48,398 nucleotides of DNA from Candidatus Zixiibacteriota bacterium (GCA_040753495.1 JBFMEF010000037.1:1-48398); one strand, 5' to 3'; numbered from the stretch's first letter, positions 16,251-24,418 are shown. The notes: a model not told the origin generated them from the letters alone. Translations and numbers: made by a program.

Positions 16251-17240
16251 TCAGTGTGTCGAGACCTCGCCGGCATTAAAAGGAATAATTCCTTCTCTCG
16301 TATCAAGCACCAATCGTCCCAGGGCATCTATATCTATTACGGTGCCAGTAATGGTTTTACGACCCATTTTCAGCTTTATTTCCTGATTGAGCAGGGCGGA
16401 GTATCGGAGAAGGCTCTTGCGGGCTTCTTTGAGGCCCGATTTGCGAAAGACAAAGTATTCTTTCTCAAAATTCCGCAGAAATCTTTGCAGAAATTCCCGG
16501 CGATTGACCTTCTCTTTGGTTCCGATACGGACGGAAGTAGCCGTTTCCCGCAATTCCGGCGGAAAATCGCTTCTTTTCTGATTCAGATTGACACCGACTC
16601 CAACTATCACATATTCGACCCGGTCGAGTTCAGCTGAAAGCTCTGTTAGAATTCCGGCCGCTTTCATTCCGGAGATGAGAACGTCATTGGGCCATTTTAT
16701 CTTGACGTCGATATCATCGTATGAATTAATAGTCTCCGCCAACGCCACCGCCGTCATCAGAGAGATTCCGGGAGCCTGAGTGGGGTGAATTTTCGGGTAA
16801 AGAATCAGCGAGCAGTAGAGGCCGACCTTTTCCGGAGAGTGCCATTCCCGTCCCAGCCGTCCCCGCCCGCGGGTCTGATGTTCCGCAATCACCAGGGTTC
16901 CTTCGGGGGCTTTCATTGCCGCCAGTTGCGCCGCTATGGTATTAGTCGATTGAACAGTCTGATACGCATAAATCTTGCGGCCTATCATCTTGGTCCCGAG
17001 ATGGTAGGCGATTTCTGCTGAGAGATAACTGTCGGGGATGCCCGTAAGGGTGTATCGTCCATTCCGGTCAGCTTTGATGGTGTACCCCCAGCTGCGTAAC
17101 TCGCTTATTGCCTCCACCACGTTTTCCGGGGAGCATTTGAGTTCTTTGATCAAACGCTTCGGCTCCACCGGCTGGCCTATTTTCTTGCGCAAGAATATCA
17201 GAACCCGGTCGGCGGTCGTTTCCGGATTGAAGGGATTCAT
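16251..17240 (-). CDS. birA: Biotin-[acetyl-CoA-carboxylase] ligase with N-terminal HTH
   Basis: A 329-residue bifunctional-type BirA. Residues 1-65 form a winged-helix HTH (TADRVLIFLRKK, then VVEAISELRSWGYTI). The ligase domain has the biotinyl-AMP loop GRGRLGREW, then KWPNDVLI and YVIVGVGVNLN, followed by a small C-terminal SH3-like domain. It attaches biotin to carboxyl carrier proteins, and the HTH suggests that it also represses biotin genes as in E. coli. No biotin operon lies nearby. nadC ends one base before this gene starts, so the two are probably co-translated. Confidence 0.96.
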   Translation of the reverse strand: MNPFNPETTADRVLIFLRKKIGQPVEPKRLIKELKCSPENVVEAISELRSWGYTIKADRNGRYTLTGIPDSYLSAEIAYHLGTKMIGRKIYAYQTVQSTNTIAAQLAAMKAPEGTLVIAEHQTRGRGRLGREWHSPEKVGLYCSLILYPKIHPTQAPGISLMTAVALAETINSYDDIDVKIKWPNDVLISGMKAAGILTELSAELDRVEYVIVGVGVNLNQKRSDFPPELRETATSVRIGTKEKVNRREFLQRFLRNFEKEYFVFRKSGLKEARKSLLRYSALLNQEIKLKMGRKTITGTVIDIDALGRLVLDTREGIIPFNAGEVSTH

Positions 17241-17241
17241 T

Positions 17242-18123
17242 TTACCGTGAAAACTCCATTGAAAAATCAGAGGACGGGGCCGAATGCGTTAAGGCGCCGA
17301 TAGAGATGAAATCAACGCCGCTTGCCGCTATGGCTGCAATATTGTCCAAGGTAACATTCCCTGACGCTTCCAGAATCACTTTTGGCTGAAGCGACCGGGC
17401 AGTATCGACTAATTTCTTTAAGCCATCGGGGGTCTGGTTATCCAGCAGTAGCCTGCCAATTCCGCAGGCGAGCGCCTCTTTCAGTTCCGCCTCTGAGGTC
17501 ACCTCCACCTCTATTTCAATATCATCCGGCTTTGTCACAAACTGCTCCTGGAACTCCTGGCTCCGCAGGAAATTGCGGAGACTTTCCACGGCGGCGGTAA
17601 TCGCGCCGGCGGCGGCGATATGATTGTCTTTGACCAGCGCCATATCATAGAGTCCGTAGCGATGATTCTCGCCGCCTCCACAGGTAACGGCATACTTTTC
17701 CAGATGGCGCAATCCCGGGGTCGTTTTGCGTGTGTCCAGAATCTTTACTCCGCTTCCCCTGGATTTCTCCACGAATTTTGATGTCAAGGTGGCGATTCCC
17801 GAAAGATGCCCCAGGAAATTAAGCGCCGTCCGCTCGCCGGTGAGAAGAGCCCGCCGGTTTCCCTCAATAATCGCTATTTTATCGCCGCGCCGAAAAGGCT
17901 GGCTGTCATACTTAAGACATTCCATTTTCACCTTCGAGTCGAGCTTGGAAAAGACTGTCTCCACCAGCGGCAACCCCGCTAAAAAGCCATCCGATTTGGC
18001 GACAATCTCCCCTTTTCCCGCTCCGTCAGGAAGGCAGCCGAGCGTGGTGATATCGCCCGGACCGATATCTTCCATCAGAGCCAGTTCCACCTGGCGCTCG
18101 ATTATGTCGTCGATAACAGTCAT
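17242..18123 (-). CDS. nadC: Nicotinate-nucleotide pyrophosphorylase (carboxylating)
   Basis: A full-length 293-residue quinolinate phosphoribosyltransferase of de novo NAD synthesis. Recognisable blocks are EDIGPGDITT near the start, LTGERTALNFLGHLSGIAT, the KILDTRKTTPGLRHLEKYAV segment, and LVKDNHI. It ends with VDFISIGALTHSAP. It converts quinolinate and PRPP to nicotinate mononucleotide and CO2. It is the first gene of the nadC-birA pair. No nadA or nadB lies in the window. Confidence 0.97.
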   Translation of the reverse strand: MTVIDDIIERQVELALMEDIGPGDITTLGCLPDGAGKGEIVAKSDGFLAGLPLVETVFSKLDSKVKMECLKYDSQPFRRGDKIAIIEGNRRALLTGERTALNFLGHLSGIATLTSKFVEKSRGSGVKILDTRKTTPGLRHLEKYAVTCGGGENHRYGLYDMALVKDNHIAAAGAITAAVESLRNFLRSQEFQEQFVTKPDDIEIEVEVTSEAELKEALACGIGRLLLDNQTPDGLKKLVDTARSLQPKVILEASGNVTLDNIAAIAASGVDFISIGALTHSAPSSDFSMEFSR

Positions 18124-18173
18124 GCTATAGAGATTACCAGTTGCATAAATAGACTTTCATTATAATCATTTCG

Positions 18174-19232
18174 TCATTCCTTTTCCAGCGAGATTTTGCT
18201 TCCGGAGGGAAGGTCGAGAGTGCGAATCGGGAACGGTATGACAATCCCCTCTTCCCTGTATCTCTTCTGTATCCCCTTTATAAATTCATGCTTTATAAGA
18301 TACTGATTGACATATTCCCGAACCCTTAAAATGACGCTGAAGTTGATACTGGAGTCGCTGAAAGTATGATACCGAATGAACGGTTCAAACTCCGCTATGC
18401 CGCCTTCGACCGCCCGTTCCGCCTCCCGCGCTACTTCAATCGTAACCCTTTCCACCTTTTCCAGGTCACTGTCGTACGCCACCCCCATCTGCACGATGAC
18501 CGACATCTCTGTCTCCGGCAGGTGATAATTGGTGGTGATGGTGGTCGCCAGTTTGGAATTGGGGATTATGATAAAATTATTCGAAAGCTGCCTGATGGTC
18601 GTGCTGCGCCAGGTGATATCGGTGATATAACCCTCCTGATTGTTTTCCAGTTTCACATAATCTCCGACTTTCAGTTTTCCCGCCAGCAGAATATTCAGCC
18701 CCGCGAAGAGATTGGAGAGGGTATCCTGAAGCGCCAGCGCTACCGCCAGACCGCCGACGCCAAGGGCAGTCAGGAGCGGCGTTATTGAAATATTCAGAGT
18801 TTGCAGGATAATCATCACGCCGATAGACATCACCACTATCTTCGCGAGAATGGAGAATATGGACGTTGCGAAAATTTCTCCTTTGACCTCGGAGGAGTAT
18901 ATCCCGATGAAACCGCTGACAATCGAGGATGCCGCAAAAGTGACTGACAGAATCACCAGAACCAGGAGAGCTTTTTGAGCGATGGCGTGGTATTCCGGCG
19001 AGAGATGAAGCATAGGCAGCGCGGCGTATAGTCCAATAATAATCGCCCAGATGATAATTTTCCCGCGGAGTCCCTCGACAATGACATTGTCCCCTTTCCA
19101 GTGGGTTTTCTCCACCATCTTGCGAAGGCGAGTATTGACAAAGGTCTGGATTATCAGTCCGATAAGTACGGCGACGCCGAAGGTAATTGCCGGCGCAATG
19201 AATTTTTCGAGTCCTTTCAGTTCTGGATTCAT
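18174..19232 (-). CDS. MscS-family mechanosensitive ion channel
   Basis: A 352-residue protein. The start at 19232 is set by GGAGG about 6 bases upstream. Four hydrophobic segments occupy roughly residues 10-190, and the last is the pore helix with ITPLLTALGVGGLAVALALQDTL. The MscS beta domain follows (KVGDYVKLENNQEGYITDITWRSTTIRQLSNN, with IIPNSKL). The C-terminal cytoplasmic domain includes FSVILRVREYVNQYLIKHEF. It releases ions under hypo-osmotic shock. It ends about 50 bases before nadC on the same strand. Confidence 0.93.
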   Translation of the reverse strand: MNPELKGLEKFIAPAITFGVAVLIGLIIQTFVNTRLRKMVEKTHWKGDNVIVEGLRGKIIIWAIIIGLYAALPMLHLSPEYHAIAQKALLVLVILSVTFAASSIVSGFIGIYSSEVKGEIFATSIFSILAKIVVMSIGVMIILQTLNISITPLLTALGVGGLAVALALQDTLSNLFAGLNILLAGKLKVGDYVKLENNQEGYITDITWRSTTIRQLSNNFIIIPNSKLATTITTNYHLPETEMSVIVQMGVAYDSDLEKVERVTIEVAREAERAVEGGIAEFEPFIRYHTFSDSSINFSVILRVREYVNQYLIKHEFIKGIQKRYREEGIVIPFPIRTLDLPSGSKISLEKE

Positions 19233-19398
19233 GTTTCCTCCAAATAAAGTGAGCGTGGAAGAACCTTGCCGCAAAATAAACGGTTATCGCGATATGTCAA
19301 GGAGTAACGGTCTTTCCAGGGCAATGCCAGAAGGCACTCTGCGCTCTTTGAAAAATGGATTTGGCATCGGCCTGTAAATAGCATAATATTCCGCTGTT

Positions 19399-19584
19399 AT
19401 GCCGTTTCTGTTGCTCTCTTTTCTCGGCTGGCTCTTTTTGGCCTTATTTGCGCTGCTTTTCTTAATAATAGCCGGCTGGGTTATCTTTGAAATGCTCGAC
19501 CTTCTGGGATATATCAAGAAGAGTTTTGAATACGATTTGAAACGACGCCGAAAAAAAGAAAATGACCGCGATACCAGATCATAA
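19399..19584 (+). CDS. Possible small single-pass membrane protein
   Basis: A 61-residue frame with a long hydrophobic segment (residues 3-30) and a strongly basic, charged tail (KKSFEYDLKRRRKK). This composition is typical of a real small inner-membrane protein with a cytoplasmic tail. There is no clear ribosome site before the ATG, and I do not recognise a family. It sits alone between the divergent mscS-like and beta-CASP genes. Confidence 0.4.
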   Translation: MPFLLLSFLGWLFLALFALLFLIIAGWVIFEMLDLLGYIKKSFEYDLKRRRKKENDRDTRS

Positions 19585-19654
19585 CCGGCGGTATATTCAA
19601 TTGCATTAACCTGTCATCTTCATTACCTTCACAAAAAAATCGGAGAGGTGAGGA

Positions 19655-21049
19655 TTGATAACAGTCGCTTTCCATGGCGCTGCCGGAACTGTTACCGGCT
19701 CCAAATATCTGGTGACGGTAAATGAGCAAAAAGTCTTGGTCGATTGCGGCATGTTTCAGGGCGCCAAGGCGCTCCGTCTTCGCAACTGGGAGCCGTTGCC
19801 GTTTGCCCCTGCCGAAGTTGCTGCTGTCATCCTGACCCATTGTCATATCGACCATGTCGGATATCTGCCCCGAATGGTCAAAGCCGGATTTGAGGGACCG
19901 GTTTATTGTACGCCGCCGACGGTGGAACTGAGCAGTATCGCTCTCCTTGACACGGCCCATCTGCAGATGGAAGATGCCGAGTATCGCAACAAGAAAAGAA
20001 TCTCCAGTCATCCGGTAGCCCTGCCGCTTTTCACCGATGTCGATGCCGAGGCTGCTATCCGTCTTTTCCAGGCCGTTGGCTATGATGACTGGTTCGACCT
20101 GCCGCCGGGGATTCGTTTCCGTTTCCATGACGCCGGGCATCTCCTCGGAGCTGCCGGTGTCGAAATGGTCCTCAATGACGGCGCCAAAGAGCGCACAATC
20201 TTTTTCTCTGGCGATGTCGGGCGATACGGCAATCCTCTGACCACCAACCCGTCCCGGCCTCCGGAAACCGATTATCTCATCTGCGAATCGACCTACGGCG
20301 GGAAAATGCATCCCCCGGAAGACCCCACATTTGAGATTATGAATCTCATCAAGGAGACCGTGGAGCGGAAAACGGTGCTTCTGATTCCGGCCTTCGCTGT
20401 CGGCCGAACACAGCAGTTGATTTATCTTATCAATGACCTTGCCCGCAATAACCTTGTCCCGCCAATTGAAATTCATGTCGATTCCCCTATGGCAATCGAA
20501 GCGACCGATATTTACGCCAAATATAAATCGTACCATGTTATCCCTTCCCGGAATCTGGAAGGGGAAAACAATATGCTCAAAGGCCCCAATGTCTTTTTTC
20601 ATAAAGACAAGAAATCATCCCAAACATTAAACCGGCTGCGCGGACCTGCGGTCATAATTTCGGCAAGCGGGATGCTTGCCGGAGGAAGAATCCTGCATCA
20701 TCTGCTCAACCGCCTCATCGACCCTAAGGTTATTGTGGCGCTGGTCGGTTTTATGGCCGAGGGGACGCTGGGGAGAAAACTTCTGGATGGAGAGAAAGAG
20801 ATTTATATCCATAAGACGCTGGTGCCGGTGCGTTCAAAGTTAGTTACGATTCAAAGCCTTTCGGGGCATGCTGACTATTATGAAATTTTGCACTGGCTGG
20901 AATCATACAGCAAGAAACCGCGGAAAGTGTTTGTGACACACGGCGAGATTACCCAGTCGGAAGGGATGGCGAAGCATTTGATGGAAGAAAAAGGGTGGGA
21001 CTGCGTAATACCGTCACTGGACGATGTTTTTAGTCTGGATAAAATTTAG
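19655..21049 (+). CDS. Beta-CASP metallo-beta-lactamase-fold RNA nuclease
   Basis: A 464-residue protein of the CPSF73/Ysh1-like bacterial family. The start is a TTG behind GAGAGGTGAGGA. It opens with FHGAAGTVTGSKYLV and has the zinc motif LTHCHIDHVGYLPR (HxHxDH). Next come DAGHLLGA and FSGDVGR, then the beta-CASP region with ICESTYGGKMH. It closes with the ISASGMLAGGR, QSLSGHADY and VFVTHGE motifs A-C. Family members are endo- and exoribonucleases. The length is normal and the active site is complete. A 362-codon open frame on the opposite strand is only its shadow. Confidence 0.93.
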   Translation: MITVAFHGAAGTVTGSKYLVTVNEQKVLVDCGMFQGAKALRLRNWEPLPFAPAEVAAVILTHCHIDHVGYLPRMVKAGFEGPVYCTPPTVELSSIALLDTAHLQMEDAEYRNKKRISSHPVALPLFTDVDAEAAIRLFQAVGYDDWFDLPPGIRFRFHDAGHLLGAAGVEMVLNDGAKERTIFFSGDVGRYGNPLTTNPSRPPETDYLICESTYGGKMHPPEDPTFEIMNLIKETVERKTVLLIPAFAVGRTQQLIYLINDLARNNLVPPIEIHVDSPMAIEATDIYAKYKSYHVIPSRNLEGENNMLKGPNVFFHKDKKSSQTLNRLRGPAVIISASGMLAGGRILHHLLNRLIDPKVIVALVGFMAEGTLGRKLLDGEKEIYIHKTLVPVRSKLVTIQSLSGHADYYEILHWLESYSKKPRKVFVTHGEITQSEGMAKHLMEEKGWDCVIPSLDDVFSLDKI

Positions 21050-21070
21050 AGTAAAGATGAATACTGTCAA

Positions 21071-21099
21071 CGCGCCGTCGGGAATCATTCCCGACGGAA
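21071..21099 (-). repeat. Palindromic repeat, TTCCGTC...GACGGCGCG family, copy 1
   Basis: Perfect 10-bp arms CCGTCGGGAA / TTCCCGACGG around a 3-base loop. Read on the minus strand it is TTCCGTC + stem-loop + GACGGCGCG, the same outer sequence as the two copies at 24123 and 24213 but with a different inner stem. Confidence 0.7.
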
Positions 21100-21234
21100 G
21101 TTCCGGTAGGGAGGAAACCAGGCTGGCTTGTCGGTGGCGGGCGACCCGGCCAGTTCAAGAATGGCAATGTCACCCTAAGTTCTCCAATGAAAGCGGGAAC
21201 GAGTTGGGTTTGGACAAACTTTGCTGGAGGTAAT

Positions 21235-21891
21235 ATGAAAAATAGCTTATTCGCGGCAATTGTGATTTTCGGAGTTTCTTCTTCGCTTGCGGCGGACGAT
21301 ATCTCCCAGCCCTCACTGAGGGATTCTTCATCCCCTGCAATTACGGCGAAAACGAAGCAAACAGAGATAGCGGAAGCATCATCCCGTTTCATTCAGCGCT
21401 TCCAATCGGCTCTTAAAGGGGAGCTGATGGCGGGAATGAAGGCGGGCGGGCCGGTCGGGGCGCTTGATATCTGCAAGATGGAAGCCCCTAAAATCGCCGC
21501 CGCCCATGCCCACTCCGGATGGAGTATCAAACGGGTCAGCGACCGCAATCGGAATCCCCAGAATCTCCCTGACTCGGTTGAGGCCGAAATTCTCAACCGA
21601 ATCATAGAAGGGAAAGCGACTCCGGCGGCTTTTGGTCACTGGGTCAGACCGGACAGTTTGTATCAGTATTATGCCCCTATTGTTACCGGCAAACTCTGCC
21701 TCAACTGTCATGGTGATGCCGCCTCTCTGGCATCGGGCGTCCCGGAAAAACTGAAAAAACTCTATCCTGATGACCGGGCGGTCGGTTACAAGGAAGGGGA
21801 TATTCGGGGGCTGTTTGTGGTGGAGGTCAAGTGGCCCGACGGGAGAGAATATATGGAGCAACTTCTGGCTGACTCGACCCTGGCGGAGTAG
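21235..21891 (+). CDS. DUF3365/Tll0287-like exported haem protein
   Basis: A 218-residue protein starting at 21235 behind GGAGG, with a signal peptide (MKNSLFAAIVIFGVSSSLAA). It carries one c-type haem motif, CLNCH, at about residue 155 in TGKLCLNCHGD. The surrounding KRVSDRNRNPQN and YYAPIV blocks are typical of the DUF3365 (Tll0287-like) family. This domain is found alone or in sensor kinases and is thought to bind a single haem for redox or gas sensing. No kinase is fused here. The 3' neighbour is the HMA protein gene, 70 bases on. Confidence 0.88.
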   Translation: MKNSLFAAIVIFGVSSSLAADDISQPSLRDSSSPAITAKTKQTEIAEASSRFIQRFQSALKGELMAGMKAGGPVGALDICKMEAPKIAAAHAHSGWSIKRVSDRNRNPQNLPDSVEAEILNRIIEGKATPAAFGHWVRPDSLYQYYAPIVTGKLCLNCHGDAASLASGVPEKLKKLYPDDRAVGYKEGDIRGLFVVEVKWPDGREYMEQLLADSTLAE

Positions 21892-21961
21892 GCGGGATTG
21901 AGAATTTCTCCGCGGATGGGGCGGCAGCGACCGTAAATGCTTGAGAACGATTGGAGAAGAA

Positions 21962-22180
21962 ATGTCTGAAAATAAACGAATGGTTCTGAAAATCGCCGGC
22001 ATGCACTGCAACGGTTGCGCCATGTCCGTAACCCGGGTGCTGAAGAAAGTGACCGGGGTGGTGAGCGCCGAGGTACATCTTTCGTCAAACACGGCGGTGG
22101 TGGAAGCGGGAGAGGATGTGACATTGGACGCCCTGACCGCGGCCGTAAAGAAAGCAGGGTACAAGGCAGAGGGGGCATGA
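21962..22180 (+). CDS. Heavy-metal-associated (HMA) domain protein, CopZ-like
   Basis: A 72-residue single HMA domain. MVLKIAGMHCNGCAMSVTRVLKKV has the metal-binding MHCNGC, and TLDALTAAVKKAGYKA is the closing helix. Such proteins carry Cu(I) or similar ions to P-type ATPases. The start at 21962 has GGAGA about 6 bases upstream. No ATPase gene is adjacent, so the partner must lie elsewhere. Confidence 0.9.
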   Translation: MSENKRMVLKIAGMHCNGCAMSVTRVLKKVTGVVSAEVHLSSNTAVVEAGEDVTLDALTAAVKKAGYKAEGA

Positions 22181-22291
22181 GGTCACCGGATTTGATAAGT
22201 CGGTTCCTTGATTATGATATATCAGTAATTCAACAGCGCTATTTGTATGCCGCGGCGGTGAAGCTACTTTCGTCAATGCTTCCTCGAAATT

Positions 22292-22801
22292 TCAAATCGA
22301 AAAGCGCCAGCCGCAATAGAAGTCGCGGTCGGTCTCATCAGGAGGGCAGCCCAGACATTCCGTCTTGATGCGCGGGTCGATGGCGCGGGCAAATTCGGTA
22401 TATTCCACGATGCCGACCGATTTACAGGGGAAGAGGGGAAGGTTCTTCCGCTTCCGTGCCGATTGGACACGGCAATCGACCATTTTGAAGACGAAATAGT
22501 TTTGAGTTTCTTCGGTGATAGACTGCTCGTTGAGAAAGGCGTACAGGCGGAACCCGAGCGCTTTCTTGAGGGCCTCCAGTCCGCCGCCTGGAGGGATTTT
22601 GTGCCGCTCCATTATCCGCTTGGCTTCGATTCGGGTGAATTCCGCCCAGGCTTCGGTATCGAGCTTGATAGCGGTTGCCATGCTGCATTCTCTTTCGACC
22701 GCCTGAAACCAGAGGCCGTCGTGAGCAAGCCAGTTTTTGGCAAAATCGACCAGCATCGCTTCAAGGGTTTCGCGGTCGAGAGATTTTAAATGAGGGTTCA
22801 T
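22292..22801 (-). CDS. DUF6125 family protein
   Basis: A 169-residue protein matching DUF6125. Blocks seen are LVDFAKNWLAHDGLWFQAVE near the N-terminus, IEAKRIMERHKIPPGGGLEALKKAL, and a C-terminal half with DCRVQSARKRK, FPCKSVGIVEYTEFA and ECLGCPPDE. The four conserved cysteines and a closing YCGW suggest a metal or Fe-S site, similar to L-2-amino-thiazoline-4-carboxylic acid hydrolase-like cytosolic proteins, but the function is unknown. It is divergent from the ftsB-like gene. Confidence 0.85.
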   Translation of the reverse strand: MNPHLKSLDRETLEAMLVDFAKNWLAHDGLWFQAVERECSMATAIKLDTEAWAEFTRIEAKRIMERHKIPPGGGLEALKKALGFRLYAFLNEQSITEETQNYFVFKMVDCRVQSARKRKNLPLFPCKSVGIVEYTEFARAIDPRIKTECLGCPPDETDRDFYCGWRFSI

Positions 22802-22940
22802 ACCATCCTCTCAGATTTCGAGTCATTTTCGCCGGTCGGTCGGCGACGTCGTCTTGGGTCAAAAGGTGAACCGGCTTAAAGAGACGGTCCATTTGTTGAG
22901 AGGGAATTTAGCAAAAAATCTTGTTGCATAAAAGAGGCAT

Positions 22941-23315
22941 TTGGATAAATTCTTCTCTATGAGGCGGAAAAGCAGGAGAACTGAATTCGGCGGTATCGAT
23001 ATGGCGCCCCTGAGCCGACTGTCGAACAATGAAAAACGTATGCGGCGGCTTATGTTTCGCCTGCTTCTGATATTATCCGTCATCTTTATCGTCTATGCCG
23101 TCTTCAACAGCAACAGCGGCTTTATCCAGATTTACAAACTGAAAAAGGCGCAAAACGAACTAATAGCGACTAATCATCGGTTGCTGGTTAAACTGATGAA
23201 TGCCGAGATCACCAAGAGAAGACTTCACGACGATATCGGGTATCTGGAATATATCGCCCGCAGCAAGTATAACATGTCGCTTCCCGGCGAAGTAATCTAT
23301 CGCATAACTGAATAG
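22941..23315 (+). CDS. FtsB/DivIC-like septum formation protein
   Basis: A 124-residue protein with a basic N-terminus, one transmembrane segment (about residues 38-57) and a short periplasmic coiled coil (IQIYKLKKAQNELIATNHRLL). The typical DivIC/FtsB ending follows: IGYLEYIARSKYNMSLPGEVIYRI, where the arginine and PGE residues are conserved. It would join FtsL and FtsQ in the division complex. The start is uncertain: TTG at 22941 has GAGG very close, and an ATG at 22959 has no site. recO begins 5 bases after the stop. Confidence 0.85.
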   Translation: MDKFFSMRRKSRRTEFGGIDMAPLSRLSNNEKRMRRLMFRLLLILSVIFIVYAVFNSNSGFIQIYKLKKAQNELIATNHRLLVKLMNAEITKRRLHDDIGYLEYIARSKYNMSLPGEVIYRITE

Positions 23316-23320
23316 AGCCG

Positions 23321-24121
23321 ATGCCCCAGGTTCGTTCCGAAGGGATCATCCTCAAAATAGTCAACTGGAAAGAGAACTCGCGGATTGTCACCTTTTTCAC
23401 CGACAACGCCGGGAGGCAGTCGATAATTGACCGGGGGGGGCGCTCTTTTAGAAGCAAACGGGGGCGGCTGCAGAGTTTCAGCCTTCTGGATATCGGGTAT
23501 TTCAAGTCGGAAAAATCGGGGACCGGGTATCTCTCCGATGTCGAGCCGCTGGAGCAGTTTTCATTTGAAAAAGAGGGGACTCTGGGTCGTCTGGCATTCG
23601 CCTCGGCGGCGCTGGAGATATTAAACGATTTGCTCGCCGAGGATGAGCCGCATCCGGAGCTGTACCATCTGACAGTTCAATTCTTACGGCTTACCGACAG
23701 AACGCCAAAGGGGGGGCTATATGGGCTTTTTATCGCTTATTTTCTGAAGACTCTCTCCTATCTGGGGTATCGTCCCAATTTCGCCGGCTGCGTGGCTTGC
23801 GGCAGAGGAAAAGAAACGGCCTTGCTGAAAAACGGCGCCTCGGAAAGGGAGTTCTTTCTCTTTTCGCCGGAACGGGGCGGGATAGTCTGCCCGTCTTGCC
23901 AAATGATGGGAGAGTATTATATTAGGCTTCAATTTGAGCATCAGGAGATGATTTATAGTCTGCAGACGGCGTCGCTGGCGGAAGCGGCGGCGGTAAGAGT
24001 GCGCCTTGGCGATGGTGATGAGATTCTGGAGTTGTTGACGTCGTTTTTTAAGTATCAGACCGAAGCGAAGGAGTTGAAGTCGCTGAAGTTTTTGGAGAAG
24101 TTGCGTAAAGCGAAAATATGA
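23321..24121 (+). CDS. recO: DNA repair protein RecO
   Basis: A 266-residue RecO. The N-terminal OB fold opens with SEGIILKIVNWKENSRIVTFFT and has a GGRSFRSKRGRLQSF segment. The helical middle part follows, and the zinc site is made by CVACGR and VCPSCQ at about residues 165-200. It loads RecA onto SSB-coated DNA in the RecFOR pathway. The start is 5 bases after the ftsB-like gene. Its last codons contain an 18-base sequence repeated downstream (see 24086-24172). Confidence 0.92.
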   Translation: MPQVRSEGIILKIVNWKENSRIVTFFTDNAGRQSIIDRGGRSFRSKRGRLQSFSLLDIGYFKSEKSGTGYLSDVEPLEQFSFEKEGTLGRLAFASAALEILNDLLAEDEPHPELYHLTVQFLRLTDRTPKGGLYGLFIAYFLKTLSYLGYRPNFAGCVACGRGKETALLKNGASEREFFLFSPERGGIVCPSCQMMGEYYIRLQFEHQEMIYSLQTASLAEAAAVRVRLGDGDEILELLTSFFKYQTEAKELKSLKFLEKLRKAKI

Positions 24122-24172
24122 ATTCCGTCAGGAGAGACTCCTGACGGCGCGAGAAAGTTTTTGGAGAAGTTG
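24086..24172. repeat. 18-bp direct repeats flanking a palindromic element at the 3' end of recO
   Basis: AAGTTTTTGGAGAAGTTG occurs at 24086-24103, inside the last codons of recO, and again at 24155-24172. The second copy follows immediately after the palindromic element at 24123-24151. The arrangement looks like an insertion or duplication footprint. Confidence 0.6.
24123..24151 (+). repeat. Palindromic repeat, TTCCGTC...GACGGCGCG family, copy 2
   Basis: Perfect 10-bp arms CCGTCAGGAG / CTCCTGACGG with a 3-base loop, followed by CGCGAGA. It starts 2 bases after the recO stop, so it could also act as a terminator-like hairpin, though there is no T run. Confidence 0.7.
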
Positions 24173-24182
24173 AAGAGAGTAG

Positions 24183-24207
24183 GTCGAAATCCTTCTTAGG
24201 TTTCGAC
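24183..24207. repeat. GTCGAAA/TTTCGAC inverted repeat
   Basis: GTCGAAA (24183-24189) pairs with TTTCGAC (24201-24207). A related hairpin TCGAAAC/GTTTCGA lies at 24362-24379. Both belong to a cluster of palindromes between recO and glyS. Confidence 0.5.
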
Positions 24208-24212
24208 ATCGA

Positions 24213-24249
24213 TTCCGTCAGAGTCCGCCAGAGGCGGACTGACGGCGCG
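24213..24249 (+). repeat. Palindromic repeat, TTCCGTC...GACGGCGCG family, copy 3
   Basis: The outer sequence matches copies 1 and 2, but the inner stem differs (AGTCCGCC/GGCGGACT with an AGA loop and a small bulge). It is followed by CGCGAGAGA, as in copy 2. Confidence 0.7.
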
Positions 24250-24278
24250 AGAGAGGATATGAAATATCCTTCACTGTC

Positions 24279-24298
24279 ATTCCCGTGAAGACGGGAAT
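24279..24298. repeat. ATTCCC-N8-GGGAAT element (dRS3-like)
   Basis: Perfect 8-bp arms ATTCCCGT / ACGGGAAT with a 4-base loop, within GTCATTCCCGTGAAGACGGG and followed by AATCCAG. The 20-bp form has the same consensus shape as the Neisseria dRS3 repeat, and similar sequences are common intergenic palindromes in other bacteria. A further hairpin, TCCCGCC/GGCGGGA, lies at 24316-24332. Confidence 0.65.
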
Positions 24299-24361
24299 CC
24301 AGAACCGGTTCGAAATCCCGCCAGTGGCGGGAGGTTACGACGCCAATTCGTTCAGACTATT

Positions 24362-24379
24362 TCGAAACTACGGTTTCGA
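24362..24379. repeat. TCGAAAC/GTTTCGA hairpin upstream of glyS
   Basis: Perfect 7-bp arms with a 4-base loop, ending 40 bases before the glyS start. It may belong to the same repeat type as 24183-24207, or be a leader hairpin. Confidence 0.45.
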
Positions 24380-24418
24380 CCGGCGAAGAATGTAATTGAT
24401 TATTGTATAGGATACTGA

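Noticed and set aside
19514-20602. 362-codon open frame on the minus strand
   Set aside because: It lies entirely opposite the beta-CASP nuclease, which has complete motifs. The antisense translation has no domain and no ribosome site; it is a by-product of codon bias.
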